Source: Alphaproteobacteria bacterium
Lineage (GTDB): Bacteria > Pseudomonadota > Alphaproteobacteria > Rs-D84 > CASDRH01
Length of the DNA stretch: 64,000 nucleotides
Reading direction: 5' to 3'
Assembly (NCBI GenBank): GCA_025210155.1
Contig: JAOASE010000006.1
Coordinates: 1-64,000 of the forward strand
Shown here: positions 8,260-17,959 of the stretch, piece by piece
Position numbering within the stretch: position 1 is the first letter of the stretch
Layout: each line of letters begins with the position of its first letter
Program-made: the position numbers and the translations under genes
Notes under the pieces: model-generated
The model's input: the letters and a program-made list of their open reading frames with translations, nothing else
Database searches by the model: none
Told to the model about the DNA's origin: nothing

Positions 8260-8913
8260 ATGGCTAAAAAGAAAGTTGGAGATAATACGAAAAAGATTCA
8301 TTTATATGACTTTGATGGGACTATTTGCGAAGGTGATACTACATTTAAGTTATACTTATTTTTCTTAAGAAAAAATCCATTAATAATTTTATGGCTACCT
8401 TATCAACTGTTGTTCTTAATCCTTAGAACATTTAGTTTGGTTTCTGATACTAGAGTTAAAGAAATCTTTTTGGTATTCTTGTGGAATCAATATAAGGTTG
8501 AAAAGAAAATAAAAGAATTTTCTGATAACAGACAAAAATATTTGTTCCCTAAGGTATTAGATAAAATTAAAAAAGATAAAGACAGTGGTGCTACATTAAT
8601 TTGTATATCTGCCTCTCCTAGACTTTATATTGAAGAAATGTGTAAGGGATTAGGTTTTGACTATATTATTGCTACTGAAACTAAAGAAGGTAGTTATAGG
8701 AAGTTAGCAAGTAAGAACTGTAGAGGTCCTGAAAAAGTTATTAGACTGAAACAGCTTTTAAAGGATGAAGGTTTGGAAGAAGCTGAAATTGTTAGTATGA
8801 TTTCAGATAGTAAATTCGATAAACCTTTATATGATCTTGCTAAAGAAAAATATATGGTTGATGAAAAGGGAAATATTACTAAAGGAATTCCTGAAAGAGT
8901 ATTCAACTTCTAA
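8260..8913 (+). CDS. HAD-superfamily phosphatase, subfamily IB (SerB-like)
   Basis: 217 residues. The nucleophile motif DFDGT has Asp17 and Asp19; motif II is CISASPR with the Ser/Thr role, and motif III/IV SMISDSKFDKPLYDLA carries Lys/Asp residues. A hydrophobic helical cap (about 40-65) lies between motifs I and II. These enzymes remove phosphate from small molecules, often phosphoserine-like or lipid phosphates. The substrate is unknown. GAGGA precedes the ATG. A shared terminator separates it from convergent murJ. Confidence 0.8.
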   Translation: MAKKKVGDNTKKIHLYDFDGTICEGDTTFKLYLFFLRKNPLIILWLPYQLLFLILRTFSLVSDTRVKEIFLVFLWNQYKVEKKIKEFSDNRQKYLFPKVLDKIKKDKDSGATLICISASPRLYIEEMCKGLGFDYIIATETKEGSYRKLASKNCRGPEKVIRLKQLLKDEGLEEAEIVSMISDSKFDKPLYDLAKEKYMVDEKGNITKGIPERVFNF

Positions 8914-8919
8914 AAATAA

Positions 8920-8947
8920 AAAGCTCCGAATTGGAGCTTTCTTTTTA
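8920..8947. terminator. Bidirectional terminator between HAD phosphatase and murJ
   Basis: AAAGCTCC (8920-8927) pairs with GGAGCTTT (8933-8940) around GAATT; a T-rich tract follows on both strands. Confidence 0.85.
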
Positions 8948-10495
8948 TCTTATACTTCTTATAAATTGTTTATTTAGAACGCCTGTTGCTATTAGAGATA
9001 TTCCGTAAATTAAAGCTCCAAATAGTATAACTAATCCAACGTATAATACTTTTGAAAGTATACCTATGTTAAGCCATGTGTTAGTAAGAAGTGCATTACT
9101 TAAATAATAAACTGAAACTCCCATAACTACACCTGAAACTAACATTAGAATTGTATTTTTTACTACAGAAGCTTTAAGGGCAAACAAACCTCTTTTATAT
9201 GCTGCGTTTGCTAAAGTTGCAAATAGTATAATATTAGAAGATGTTGAGGCAAATGGTATTGCTAAATATCCCATGTATTTTCTAAGAGTAATCATCATAG
9301 CTATACTTATGGCAAACGAAAATACTGTGTGATAGAAAACTGTCTTTGTATCCTTATCTGAATAGAAAGCTGTTGATACGATTCTTATGTATGAAAGGAA
9401 CGGAACTCCTATTGCCAACAATATCATTGCTTTGTACGTTTGTGCATTATCTATTGCAGTGAAAAGACCTCGTTCAAATACTAGAGATGAAATATATCCT
9501 CCAAAGAAAATTAATCCTAAAGCACATGGTATCATTAATAACGATGATAATTCGAATGCTTTATTTTGGTAAACAAACCTTTCTTTTTTGCTTTTTGCCT
9601 TAGATGAATATGGAAGCAAAATCATAGACAAAGGAACGCCTATTATTCCAAATGGAAATTGTGTTAATCTTTCTGCATAATAAAGCCAAGATACTGCTCC
9701 CGCATAGAAACTTGCGAATAATGTTCCTGAGAAAATTATTGCTGTATTTAATAAACCTGGGATTATATTTTTTATGAAAAGCTTAATTTTATTGTCTTTT
9801 AAAATAGATTTAATTTTAAATGGGCTTATCAGAGAAACTTCTGAATATTTTTTGTCTGAATACATTTTTGTTATTGTAAACATAATCATAGAAGAAACTA
9901 GATATGCTAGTATAACATAATAACCTATTAATGCTGATGAATGATAAACTAAAATTGTAGCAATAATTATTGCATTCAAGATTAAATTAACAAACATTGC
10001 TAAAGCAAATCTTTTTACACTTTGTAATATACTTGTGAAGAAAGAATATAACGACATGAAAATTAAGAATGGGAAAACTATTCTACTTAAGTCTATCGCT
10101 AATTTAAATTGTTCTGGGTTGTTTGCAAATCCTGGAAGTAAAACTCTTAAAACAGATGGCATAAATATTTCTATTACTGCTGTAAGGGTTAGCATAAACC
10201 AAAATAGTACTGAATATGATCTTGAAGCGAATATTTTTGCATCTTTATCTTTTTTATTTTTTAAGTCTTCTGAGAAGATAGGAATGAAAGAATTTGCAAC
10301 AGCACCTTCTCCAAAAGCTCTTCTTAATGCATTAGGGATTTTAGTACTTGCTAGAACAACGTCAGCTATAGCCGTACCACCTAAATATTTTGCAAAGAAT
10401 AAATCTCTTACTAAACCAAGTATTCTTGATGCTAAAATTGGCAATGAACTACTAAAGAAGTTAAATAAAAAGTTTTTAGATTTTTTGCTTGTCAT
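8945..10495 (-). CDS. murJ: Lipid II flippase MurJ
   Basis: 516 residues with about 14 transmembrane helices. The N-terminus SRILGLVRDLFFAKYLGGTAIADV and RRAFGEGAVANSFIPIF are the MurJ/MviN hallmarks. It moves undecaprenyl-linked lipid II across the inner membrane for peptidoglycan synthesis. The charged residues within the first two helices needed for transport (R18/R52 region in E. coli) have counterparts here. Start at ATG 10493-10495 follows AAGAGAAG. Divergent from bamD. Confidence 0.93.
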   Translation of the reverse strand: MTSKKSKNFLFNFFSSSLPILASRILGLVRDLFFAKYLGGTAIADVVLASTKIPNALRRAFGEGAVANSFIPIFSEDLKNKKDKDAKIFASRSYSVLFWFMLTLTAVIEIFMPSVLRVLLPGFANNPEQFKLAIDLSRIVFPFLIFMSLYSFFTSILQSVKRFALAMFVNLILNAIIIATILVYHSSALIGYYVILAYLVSSMIMFTITKMYSDKKYSEVSLISPFKIKSILKDNKIKLFIKNIIPGLLNTAIIFSGTLFASFYAGAVSWLYYAERLTQFPFGIIGVPLSMILLPYSSKAKSKKERFVYQNKAFELSSLLMIPCALGLIFFGGYISSLVFERGLFTAIDNAQTYKAMILLAIGVPFLSYIRIVSTAFYSDKDTKTVFYHTVFSFAISIAMMITLRKYMGYLAIPFASTSSNIILFATLANAAYKRGLFALKASVVKNTILMLVSGVVMGVSVYYLSNALLTNTWLNIGILSKVLYVGLVILFGALIYGISLIATGVLNKQFIRSIR

Positions 10496-10555
10496 AATTG
10501 CTTCTCTTCTATAAAATTGGAATAACTATTTATGAGAGAAAGGATATAGTAAGTA

Positions 10556-11344
10556 ATGGTAAAAGTAAAGAGCATTTTAAAAGTTTTAGTCATTCCTGCA
10601 GGATTTATTTTAGGTGGTTGTACTGCTAAAAATGAAGAGGTGAGTTTAATAAAAATGAAACCTTGTGAAGTTTATAATAAAGCTGTAGATTCTTTCAACG
10701 AAAAATCTTATTTGATGACAAATCAACAGTTAGATGCTCTTGATGAAAACTTTCCATTTTCTGAAGTTATGGATAAATCTCTTTTCTTAGCTGGTAAATC
10801 TTACTTCCTTAATGATAAATTTATGGAAGCAGTTGAAAGATTTAAAAGGTTCCTGAAATTATATCCTAAACATGAAAGAGCTCCTGAAGCTGAATATATG
10901 TTATCTATGTCATACTGGTATATGTCAGGTACTGTATCAAGAGACATTACTTTCTTAAATATAGCTAAAAAGAGCATGAAAAAATTCGTTAATAAGTATC
11001 CTGAAAATGAAAATACTGAAAGATTTAAGAAAAAGATAAAAGCGATAGATAATTCTTTGGCCAAAAAAGAAGTTGATACCGCTGTTTACTTTTTAGATGA
11101 TCATGATCACTCTGCTGCAATAAGTAGATTGCAAGTAGTTCTTACTCAATATAAACATACTGATTTAGTTCCTGAGGCTCTTTACAGAATGGTGGAGGCT
11201 TATACTTCTATACAATTAATGGAAGAAGCAGAATTCTATAAGGAAAAACTTAAAAAAGATTTCCCTGAGAGCGAATGGAATAAAGAAGTTGTAAAGTGGT
11301 ATAAAAAAATAGATGAAATTCAATCTAGAAAAATAAAAGGATAA
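10556..11344 (+). CDS. bamD: Outer membrane assembly lipoprotein BamD
   Basis: 262 residues. Signal peptide with lipobox LGGC (Cys22), then TPR-like helices: SYFLNDKFMEAVERFKRFLKLYPKHERAPEAEYMLSMSYW is the BamD core, followed by FVNKYPEN and TDLVPEALYRMVEAY. BamD is the essential lipoprotein partner of BamA in inserting outer-membrane barrels, which fits the porin-like protein and autotransporter here. It lies 2 bp before the lolC frame, in the order bamD-lolC-MFS-lolD-lpxI. Confidence 0.9.
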   Translation: MVKVKSILKVLVIPAGFILGGCTAKNEEVSLIKMKPCEVYNKAVDSFNEKSYLMTNQQLDALDENFPFSEVMDKSLFLAGKSYFLNDKFMEAVERFKRFLKLYPKHERAPEAEYMLSMSYWYMSGTVSRDITFLNIAKKSMKKFVNKYPENENTERFKKKIKAIDNSLAKKEVDTAVYFLDDHDHSAAISRLQVVLTQYKHTDLVPEALYRMVEAYTSIQLMEEAEFYKEKLKKDFPESEWNKEVVKWYKKIDEIQSRKIKG

Positions 11345-11346
11345 TT

Positions 11347-12603
11347 ATGTTTACTAAATTTGAAAGAATGGTTGCTATGAAATACCTGCGTTCGAAAAAG
11401 GAAAGAACTTTTTCGATTATAACAGGTTTTTCTCTAGCTGGCATTACCCTTGGTGTGGCAGCTATTATAATTGTTATGTCTGTTATGAATGGATTTAGAG
11501 AAGAATTTATCAGTAAAGTTATTGGTATTAGTGGGCACACTACAGTATCCTCTTTTTATACTTCTGGATTGCAAAATGCCGACGATGTGGTTAAAGAAAT
11601 AGAAGCTAACAAAGATATTGAGGATGAATTTGTTAGAGCTGTTCCTACTATTGAAGCACAGGCTATATTTTCTGGTAATGGGCAGACTATTGGTGGAATT
11701 GTTAAAGGTGTTACTTACGAAAATCTTATGAAGGAAGAAATGATAGCTTCATGATAATCTGTTAAGAAAGTAGAAAACATAGAAGAAGGTGAAATTATTA
11801 TAGGATATGGAGTTGCTAGAAAATTGGGTCTAGTTAATGGTGATAAAATTACACTTATATCTCCTCAAGGAAATGTAACTGCATTTGGAACTTTTCCTAA
11901 GATACAGGCCTTCACTATTGCTGGGCAGTTTAATATTGGGATGTATCAATATGATTCGAACTTTGCTTTTATGCAAATAAATGATTCTAGAAAGTATTTT
12001 AATAGATCTCCTGATAGTGCTGACTATATAGAAGTATTTTTTAAAGATCCAGAAATTGTTGAGACGTTAAAACCTTTGGTAATAGATAATTTAGGAAAAG
12101 AATTTATTGTTAACACTTGGAAAGAAAATAATCAAACTTATTACTCTGCTTTAAAGACTGAAAGAAATGTTATGTTTATTATTTTAACATTGATAATAAT
12201 AGTTGCATCTTTCAATATTATTTCGTCTTTAACTATGATGGTAAAAGATAAAGGGACTGACATTGCCGTATTTAGAACCATTGGTGCAAGTAGAAAATCT
12301 GTGATGAAAATATTCTTTTTATCTGGGGCTACCATAGGAGTTCTTGGGACTTCAGTTGGTGTTTTTCTTGGGACTATAATTGCTTATAACATAGATTGGA
12401 TTAAGCAATTTGTAGAGTTCTTAACAGGTGCTGAATTATTTGCTAAAGAAGTTTATTTCTTGTCTCAACTTCCATCTTCAGTTCATGTATTTGATGTAGT
12501 TTGGATAGCAGCAGTCTCTTTAGCTATATCATTCATAGCAACCATCATACCAAGTTATAGCGCTTCTAAAACAGAACCTGTTGAAGCATTAAGATATGAA
12601 TAG
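11347..12603 (+). pseudogene. lolC: LolC/LolE lipoprotein-releasing permease, interrupted by in-frame TGA-TAA
   Basis: The N-terminal part (135 codons; YLRSKKERTFSIITGFSLAGITLGVAAII) and the C-terminal part (VENIEEGEIIIG through FxxP-like loop, three more helices and PVEALRYE) are one LolC/E protein in one frame. They are split by TGA 11752-11754 and TAA 11755-11757. The second half has no start codon with a ribosome site. The hexamer ATGATA occurs at 11740-11745 and again at 11751-11756; removing six bases restores an uninterrupted TCA-TCT junction, so a short duplication may have caused it. LolCDE is normally essential and lolD nearby looks intact, so an assembly error or strain lesion is possible. 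Final stop TAG. Confidence 0.75.
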
Positions 12604-12609
12604 GATTTA

Positions 12610-13812
12610 ATGAAAATGTTTCATCATTCTGTTAGAAAAATATCTGTTTATAAAAATAATGAATGCAAAGTATTTGCTAACATGGCTTTATTAAATGGGC
12701 TTGGGGAAGCTGCATTTTTCACTATATTTCCACTAATTCTTAACGATACACTTAAAAGTGAGTCTGTTGTTAGCCTTTACTATTCTTTAATAGCTATAGC
12801 TGTTTTTCTAGGATCAATGCTTAGCACATATTTATTTTCTAAATTTTCTAAAGTATGGATTATAAAAATAACACTATTAGTTTCAGTTTTATCTCTTTTA
12901 GGAATGACTATTGCTAAGAATATTTGGGAATTAAGTGGAGTAGATATACCTAGAGCTATATGCCTAACTCTTGCAAATTTAGCAATATCTATATTTGTAT
13001 TTGACTTCTCAACAAACTCTAATATATCACGAAATGAAGCTAGATATTATATATTCATGAATATCGGATGGTTTATAGGCCCAATACTTGGTGGATATAT
13101 TGCTAAATTTACTGGAAAAGAAAGTGTATTTATATTTGTTAGTGGAATATATCTTATATCCTTACTATATTTCATGCATCAACATATTATTGTTAAAAAT
13201 AAAAATATAAATCATAAAAAAGAAAATATTTCCTTAAAAATAATATTTAATAACACTATAGAATATTTTAAAAACAAGGAGCTTATAAAAGTATTTTTGG
13301 TAGCTCTTGGATTAAATTTTTGGTGGGCGATTAGCTATCTTTATATTCCAATAGCTGTTGAAAATTTAGGATATGGAACTGATGTAGTTGGGTACGTTGT
13401 ATCTGGGGGAATTTTACCACTACTACTACTTGAGGGATTTGTAGGAAGATCCGCTGATAAAAATGGAGTTAAAAAATATATAATTATTGGATTTTTGTTT
13501 TTATCAATATTAACCGCTCTATTTACTATTTTGGAGAGCAGCCCTATAACTCTTATAATAGCTTTTGCTGTTGTTAACATAGGAGCTGCATTTATAGAAC
13601 CTTTAAAAAATAGTTATTTCTATAAAGCTTCTAAGAAGGAGGATGAAGATAAATTCTTTGGAATTTATAATCTTTCTAATCCTATAGCAAATATGGCTGG
13701 TCCTTTAATAGGTGCAGCGCTAATTTTTACCGGAGGGTTTAATGCTATGTGGATTGCTAGCGCAATTATATTACTTGCGTTTGCTATTATTTCTACTAAG
13801 ATAAAAGAATAA
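12610..13812 (+). CDS. Major facilitator superfamily transporter
   Basis: 400 residues and about 12 hydrophobic helices in two halves, with a basic loop near residues 197-212 (KNKNINHKKENISLK). GFVGRSADKNGVKK in the second half resembles the loop 8-9 motif, and GPILGGYIA and AGPLIGAALI are MFS-type helix ends. Substrate unknown; drug or metabolite efflux is plausible. It sits between lolC and lolD with gaps of 6 and 12 bp, an unusual insertion into a lipoprotein-export operon. Confidence 0.8.
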   Translation: MKMFHHSVRKISVYKNNECKVFANMALLNGLGEAAFFTIFPLILNDTLKSESVVSLYYSLIAIAVFLGSMLSTYLFSKFSKVWIIKITLLVSVLSLLGMTIAKNIWELSGVDIPRAICLTLANLAISIFVFDFSTNSNISRNEARYYIFMNIGWFIGPILGGYIAKFTGKESVFIFVSGIYLISLLYFMHQHIIVKNKNINHKKENISLKIIFNNTIEYFKNKELIKVFLVALGLNFWWAISYLYIPIAVENLGYGTDVVGYVVSGGILPLLLLEGFVGRSADKNGVKKYIIIGFLFLSILTALFTILESSPITLIIAFAVVNIGAAFIEPLKNSYFYKASKKEDEDKFFGIYNLSNPIANMAGPLIGAALIFTGGFNAMWIASAIILLAFAIISTKIKE

Positions 13813-13824
13813 TATGGTGATAAT

Positions 13825-14511
13825 ATGGAAAATAATAAAATAGTTTTGGAATTTAAAAATATTTGTAAGAGTTTTTCTCAAGGTGGAGAAAGACTGGAAG
13901 TTCTTGACGGGGCAAATTTATCTGTAGCTAAAGGAGAGATAGTTTCTTTACTTGGACCTTCGGGGTCTGGCAAATCTACTCTTCTACAAATAATTGGCTT
14001 GCTTGATAAAGCTGATGCTGGTGAGATTTTTGTTGATGGCATTGAGGTATCTAATGCCAATGATGAAGTACAAACAAAAACTCGTTTAGATAAGATCGGT
14101 TTCGTTTATCAAAGTCATAATTTATTTAGAGATTTTACTGCATTAGAAAATGTTATGATGCCCCTTTTGATACAGGGAGAAAATATAGAAATAGCTAGAA
14201 AAAAAGCTATAGATCTTTTGGAAGACTTAGATCTTGGAGATAGAATGGATCATAGACCTGCAGAGCTTTCTGGTGGACAGTGCCAAAGAGTGGCTATTGC
14301 TAGAGCGCTTGCCAACGAGCCTGAAATTTTATTAGCCGATGAACCTACTGGAAATCTTGATCCAGAAACTTCTGAACATGTATTTGCCATGCTTATGAAA
14401 ATTGTAAAAGAAAAAGCATTGTCTTGTATTATAGTTACTCATAATAGAGAGCTGGCTAAAAAAGCTAAGAAGATTGTTGAGATTAAAAATAAAAAACTTG
14501 AAGAGATATAA
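13825..14511 (+). CDS. lolD: Lipoprotein-releasing ABC ATPase LolD
   Basis: 228 residues, a single ABC ATPase. Walker A GPSGSGKST (44-52), Q-loop VYQSHNLFRDFTALENVMMPL, signature LSGGQ, Walker B ILLADEPTGNLD and a switch histidine in VTHN are all present. The LLxxxxL-dFTALENVMMPL pattern is typical of LolD/MacB-type ATPases. It powers LolC/E in extracting lipoproteins from the inner membrane. The partner permease lies one gene upstream and is interrupted. Confidence 0.9.
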   Translation: MENNKIVLEFKNICKSFSQGGERLEVLDGANLSVAKGEIVSLLGPSGSGKSTLLQIIGLLDKADAGEIFVDGIEVSNANDEVQTKTRLDKIGFVYQSHNLFRDFTALENVMMPLLIQGENIEIARKKAIDLLEDLDLGDRMDHRPAELSGGQCQRVAIARALANEPEILLADEPTGNLDPETSEHVFAMLMKIVKEKALSCIIVTHNRELAKKAKKIVEIKNKKLEEI

Positions 14512-14566
14512 ACATCTTCTTTTACATAAAATACTTATTTAAGTTATTTTAATATTAGGATTAAAA

Positions 14567-15439
14567 ATGAAAAAAAGTAATAAAATAAAAAAGCCTATTG
14601 GGATTATTGCTGGGAATGGTATGTTACCTATTCTTCTTATAAAAAAATTTAAGAAGGAAAAGATTCCATTTTTTGTAGCTGGTATTGAGGGGGATTTTAA
14701 AGATGCTGAAAGCCTTAAATTAAGTTCAGATACATGTAAATATTATAACTTATCTCAATTAACCTCTGTTATTAAATTCTTTAAGAAAAATGGAGTTAGG
14801 GAAATAGTTTCTATCGGAGGCACTTCCCGTCCAGATTTTAAAAAAGTTAAAATAAATTTCTTTAATTTAAAAGTTCTTTGGAAGCTTTTTAGATCTGAAA
14901 AAAAAGGGGATGATGGTCTTTTTGTTATACTTAAAAATGAGTTTTTTAAAAAGGGCTTAGAAATGAAATCTTTACATTATTTCATGCCTGAACTTTTAGC
15001 TGAAAAAAAATGTTATACTAAGTTAAAACCCACTATGAAAGAAAAGAAATTTTTTGAAATTGGTAAGAAAGCTGCTAAGAAATTGGGAGATGCTGATATA
15101 GGGCAAGCAGTTATAACTCAAAATGAAAATATATTCTTAAGAGAAGATAGAGGTGGAACCGAGGCTATGCTTAAAAAGGCTGGAGCTATTATAAGAGGAT
15201 TTTACCCTTCTAGAGAATTAGCTGATAAAGCTAAAGAAAGTTTTGTTCTTTTTAAAATGAAAAAAGATGATCAACTTGAAGAAATTGATATTCCTACGAT
15301 AGGAATAAACACTATAAAACAATGCCATTCCGCTAATATAAAAGGGGTTGTTATTGAGGCTGGAAGTTCTTATATGATTGAAAAAGAAAAGATTATTAAG
15401 GAAGCTGATAAGCTTAATATATTTGTTGTTGGTATTTAA
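14567..15439 (+). CDS. lpxI: UDP-2,3-diacylglucosamine hydrolase LpxI
   Basis: 290 residues. The N-terminus IGIIAGNGMLPILL and the C-terminal GIKGVVIEAG-like VIEAGSSYMIEKEKII, along with REDRGGTEAMLKKAG, match LpxI (DUF1009). This enzyme cleaves UDP-2,3-diacylglucosamine to lipid X and replaces LpxH in many alphaproteobacteria, so the cell makes lipid A. AGGA lies before the ATG. A bidirectional terminator follows. Confidence 0.9.
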   Translation: MKKSNKIKKPIGIIAGNGMLPILLIKKFKKEKIPFFVAGIEGDFKDAESLKLSSDTCKYYNLSQLTSVIKFFKKNGVREIVSIGGTSRPDFKKVKINFFNLKVLWKLFRSEKKGDDGLFVILKNEFFKKGLEMKSLHYFMPELLAEKKCYTKLKPTMKEKKFFEIGKKAAKKLGDADIGQAVITQNENIFLREDRGGTEAMLKKAGAIIRGFYPSRELADKAKESFVLFKMKKDDQLEEIDIPTIGINTIKQCHSANIKGVVIEAGSSYMIEKEKIIKEADKLNIFVVGI

Positions 15440-15440
15440 A

Positions 15441-15467
15441 AAAGCTCCGTAATGGAGCTTTTTTTTT
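15441..15467. terminator. Bidirectional terminator after lpxI
   Basis: AAAGCTCC (15441-15448) pairs with GGAGCTTT, followed by a run of nine or so T; the minus strand also has a T run, serving the convergent gene ending at 15466. Confidence 0.85.
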
Positions 15468-16056
15468 AAACGGCTTCTGAAAACCGAATAAAACATTCCA
15501 AGAGATTTTGATCTTCTGGTTCTGCAGTTTCACCTAGATCATAATAAAAATTAGTACCTTCAGGGTTTATTGAGTTAGGATAAAAATCTATCCTCAACCC
15601 TTTATTCCCTCTGAAAAGTTCAAACGTAACTTCATCTTTAAGATTCAACGTTAACTCTTCTACAAATACTTTTTTGTTTTTGAAATCAACCAAATACTGT
15701 ATGAGAGTTTTTTTTGTGACCTCATCGAAAATGTGAGCACATTGAAGCTTTGAGATTTCTATACCTATTGATGCAATGCCTTTGTCATAAGTTCCATAGA
15801 TAAAAATTTGCTCTCTTTTGTAACTTTCAAATGAAAGCTCTATTCCAAAATCTTCAAGAAGTTTTACTTCTTCGCTATTAACATTCTCAGGTGAAAGATT
15901 AAAGTCTTTTGAAATTATATCTCTTATGAGAGACTCTAATTTTTCTTTTCTTTCATCATTGATTATAGATTTATCTATATAGACTCTTTTCATATTGTAA
16001 GATTTAATGGTTTTTAAATACTTTGTTATTAAACAGTAGAATCTTATTTTGCTCAT
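15466..16056 (-). CDS. Uncharacterised protein
   Basis: 196 residues from the ATG at 16056, or 175 from ATG 15991-15993 (residue 22); neither has a convincing ribosome site, and the first 21 residues look non-conserved. Soluble, acidic, no signal peptide or membrane segment. It has an EERKEKLESLIRDII-like helix and then alternating beta-type segments (QIFIYGTYDKGIASIGIEISKLQCAHIFDEV). No family recognised. Monocistronic between two terminators. Confidence 0.55.
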   Translation of the reverse strand: MSKIRFYCLITKYLKTIKSYNMKRVYIDKSIINDERKEKLESLIRDIISKDFNLSPENVNSEEVKLLEDFGIELSFESYKREQIFIYGTYDKGIASIGIEISKLQCAHIFDEVTKKTLIQYLVDFKNKKVFVEELTLNLKDEVTFELFRGNKGLRIDFYPNSINPEGTNFYYDLGETAEPEDQNLLECFIRFSEAV

Positions 16057-16059
16057 GTC

Positions 16060-16095
16060 AAGAAAGAAAAAGCTGATGAATATTTCATCAGCTTT
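16060..16095 (-). terminator. Terminator of proS
   Basis: A perfect 12-bp stem (16069-16080 with 16084-16095, arm AAAGCTGATGAA) with a 3-nt loop. On the minus strand it is followed by a TTTTTCTTTC tract. Confidence 0.85.
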
Positions 16096-16117
16096 AATTT
16101 TTGTTAATAGCTTTTTG

Positions 16118-17374
16118 CTATGATAACTTTTTGATTAACTCTTCTATTGTTATAAATTTAATATCATCAGAGTTTCTCTTTTTAAATTCAATTAAACCTT
16201 CTTCTTTGAATTTTTTACCAATAACGGCTCTATATGGTAATCCTATTAAATCTGCATCACCAAATTTTTCACCAGCTCTTACATTTCGATCATCATATAA
16301 AACTTCTATATTTTTATGTGATAATTTTTTATATAACTCTTCTGCTTCTTTATTATTACCCTCGCCTAATAAAGATATTAAGTGAACTTTGTAAGGCGCT
16401 ATATTTTTTGGTAGCATTAAACCTTTTTCATCATTAAATATTTCTGAAATAACTCCTAATAAACGAGAAACTCCAATTCCATAACATCCCATTATAATAG
16501 GTTTTTCTTTACCATCTTTATCCATAAATTTTGCATTGAATGCATCAGAATATTTTGTTCCTAACTTAAATATGTTTCCGACTTCACAAGCAGATACTTT
16601 TTCTAGCTTACTTTCATCACCATCTTTATAATTTTTAATATTTTCTGCTAGTGCATCTTTATCATCTATAAGCTCTTCGTTTAATGCTAAATTTGTGCCA
16701 GGAATTCTATAAATAGTATCCTCTCCTGCCGGAGTTAACGTTTGGAATTCATGGGAATATTTAGAAAAACTACCTCCTGAAGCGGCTGTTAATAAAGTTA
16801 TGTCTCCGATACCACATCTTTCAAAAATTCTTTTGTATGCTTCTACAGCCCTTTCATAATACTTATCTAAATCTTCTTGAGATGGATGAAAAGAATATAA
16901 ATCTTTCATCATAAACTCTCTTCCTCTCATAATACCAGATTTGGCTCTTGCTTCGTCTCTAAATTTACTCTGAAATTGATATAGATTTAAAGGCATATCC
17001 TTATAAGATGTTATAAATGAACTACCTAGAGGAGTTATTACTTCTTCGTGCGTTGGTCCTAAAGCTAAATCTTTGTTTCCACTACCTTTTAATTTAAATA
17101 AAACATCTAGCGTATCCCAACGATCAGTCTTATCCCAAAGTTCTCTTGGGTGTAACGCTGGCATTACTAATTCTTGTCCATCTATTTTATTTATTTCGTC
17201 TCGAATTATGTTTTCTATCTTTTTTAAAGAACGTAAACCTAATGGTAAAAAAGTATAAACACCTGCCATAACCTTTTGTATATAGCTTGCCCTTATTAAA
17301 AGTTGAGCGTTTTTAGATGGTTCGTTTTTAATATTTTCTTTTATACTTTTTTGTAATAATTGACTCTGTCTCAT
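16118..17374 (-). CDS. proS: Prolyl-tRNA synthetase, short alphaproteobacterial type
   Basis: 418 residues. Class II motifs: motif 1 near MPALHPRELWDKTDRWD, motif 2 FRDEARAKSGIMRGREFMMKDLYSFH, motif 3 GCYGIGVSRLLG, and the anticodon-binding C-terminal domain (VHLISLLGEGN...VLYDDRNVRAGEKFGDADLIGLP). The editing insertion found in E. coli ProS is missing, as in alphaproteobacterial ProS (about 420-440 residues). AAGGA precedes the ATG. Ends in TAG. Confidence 0.95.
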   Translation of the reverse strand: MRQSQLLQKSIKENIKNEPSKNAQLLIRASYIQKVMAGVYTFLPLGLRSLKKIENIIRDEINKIDGQELVMPALHPRELWDKTDRWDTLDVLFKLKGSGNKDLALGPTHEEVITPLGSSFITSYKDMPLNLYQFQSKFRDEARAKSGIMRGREFMMKDLYSFHPSQEDLDKYYERAVEAYKRIFERCGIGDITLLTAASGGSFSKYSHEFQTLTPAGEDTIYRIPGTNLALNEELIDDKDALAENIKNYKDGDESKLEKVSACEVGNIFKLGTKYSDAFNAKFMDKDGKEKPIIMGCYGIGVSRLLGVISEIFNDEKGLMLPKNIAPYKVHLISLLGEGNNKEAEELYKKLSHKNIEVLYDDRNVRAGEKFGDADLIGLPYRAVIGKKFKEEGLIEFKKRNSDDIKFITIEELIKKLS

Positions 17375-17510
17375 TTTATTTTCCTTTACTATATTTATTA
17401 ATCAAAACTTTATTAATGGATTTTGCACCATTATTGCATGATAAACTACACCCTCACGGGAGATAAATTGTAAAAGTTTTGTATTTTAATATAGTTCATG
17501 GTAAATATTC

Positions 17511-17759
17511 CTATAGTTCTTCTTTAATTGTACCTTGCTCGTCTTTATAACGGAAAGTAATTCTTCCTTTACTTAAGTCGTAAGGTGTCATTTCTACGTT
17601 TACAACGTCACCAACAAGGACCCAGATTCTGAACTTTCTCATTTTTCCAGCTGTGTGAGCTGTGATAACGTGTCCATTTTCTAGTTCTACTTTGAACATA
17701 GTGTTAGGTAGTTTTTCTATTACTTTACCTTTTATTTCGATTAGATCTTCTTTAGCCAT
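17511..17759 (-). CDS. infA: Translation initiation factor IF-1
   Basis: 82 residues, one S1-like OB fold: [44 protein letters not shown] and [18 protein letters not shown]-1 blocks the ribosomal A site during initiation. It is about ten residues longer than E. coli IF-1 because of a C-terminal tail, as often in alphaproteobacteria. GGAG precedes the ATG. A strong promoter and leader hairpins lie upstream. Ends in TAG. Confidence 0.93.
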   Translation of the reverse strand: MAKEDLIEIKGKVIEKLPNTMFKVELENGHVITAHTAGKMRKFRIWVLVGDVVNVEMTPYDLSKGRITFRYKDEQGTIKEEL

Positions 17760-17806
17760 TTTTTACTCCATCTTTTCCACATAAAATTGCAGAATTTTAA
17801 AATAAT

Positions 17807-17849
17807 AAAAGTTCAGTCATGTATTGTTTATACACTCCCTAGAACTTTT
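17807..17849 (-). promoter_or_regulatory. Hairpin in the infA leader (possible attenuator)
   Basis: AAAAGTTC (17807-17814) pairs with GAACTTTT (17842-17849); inside, ATGTAT (17819-17824) pairs with ATACAC (17830-17835) with one wobble. On the minus strand an AT-rich tract follows, so it could end a short RNA started at about 17953 or attenuate infA. Confidence 0.45.
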
Positions 17850-17959
17850 AATTTTATTCCACAATTTTCTGAAGAAAAATCTGGGTAAAAATTGATTTAA
17901 ACTTCTTCATTGCAGAACTAATATGTTTTTCATTTGATTATTTTTTATAATTGTTTATT

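Noticed and set aside
11752-11757. TGA-TAA in lolC as evidence that TGA is a sense codon
   Set aside because: TAA follows directly, so reading TGA as sense would still end translation; the repeated ATGATA points to a duplication or assembly error.
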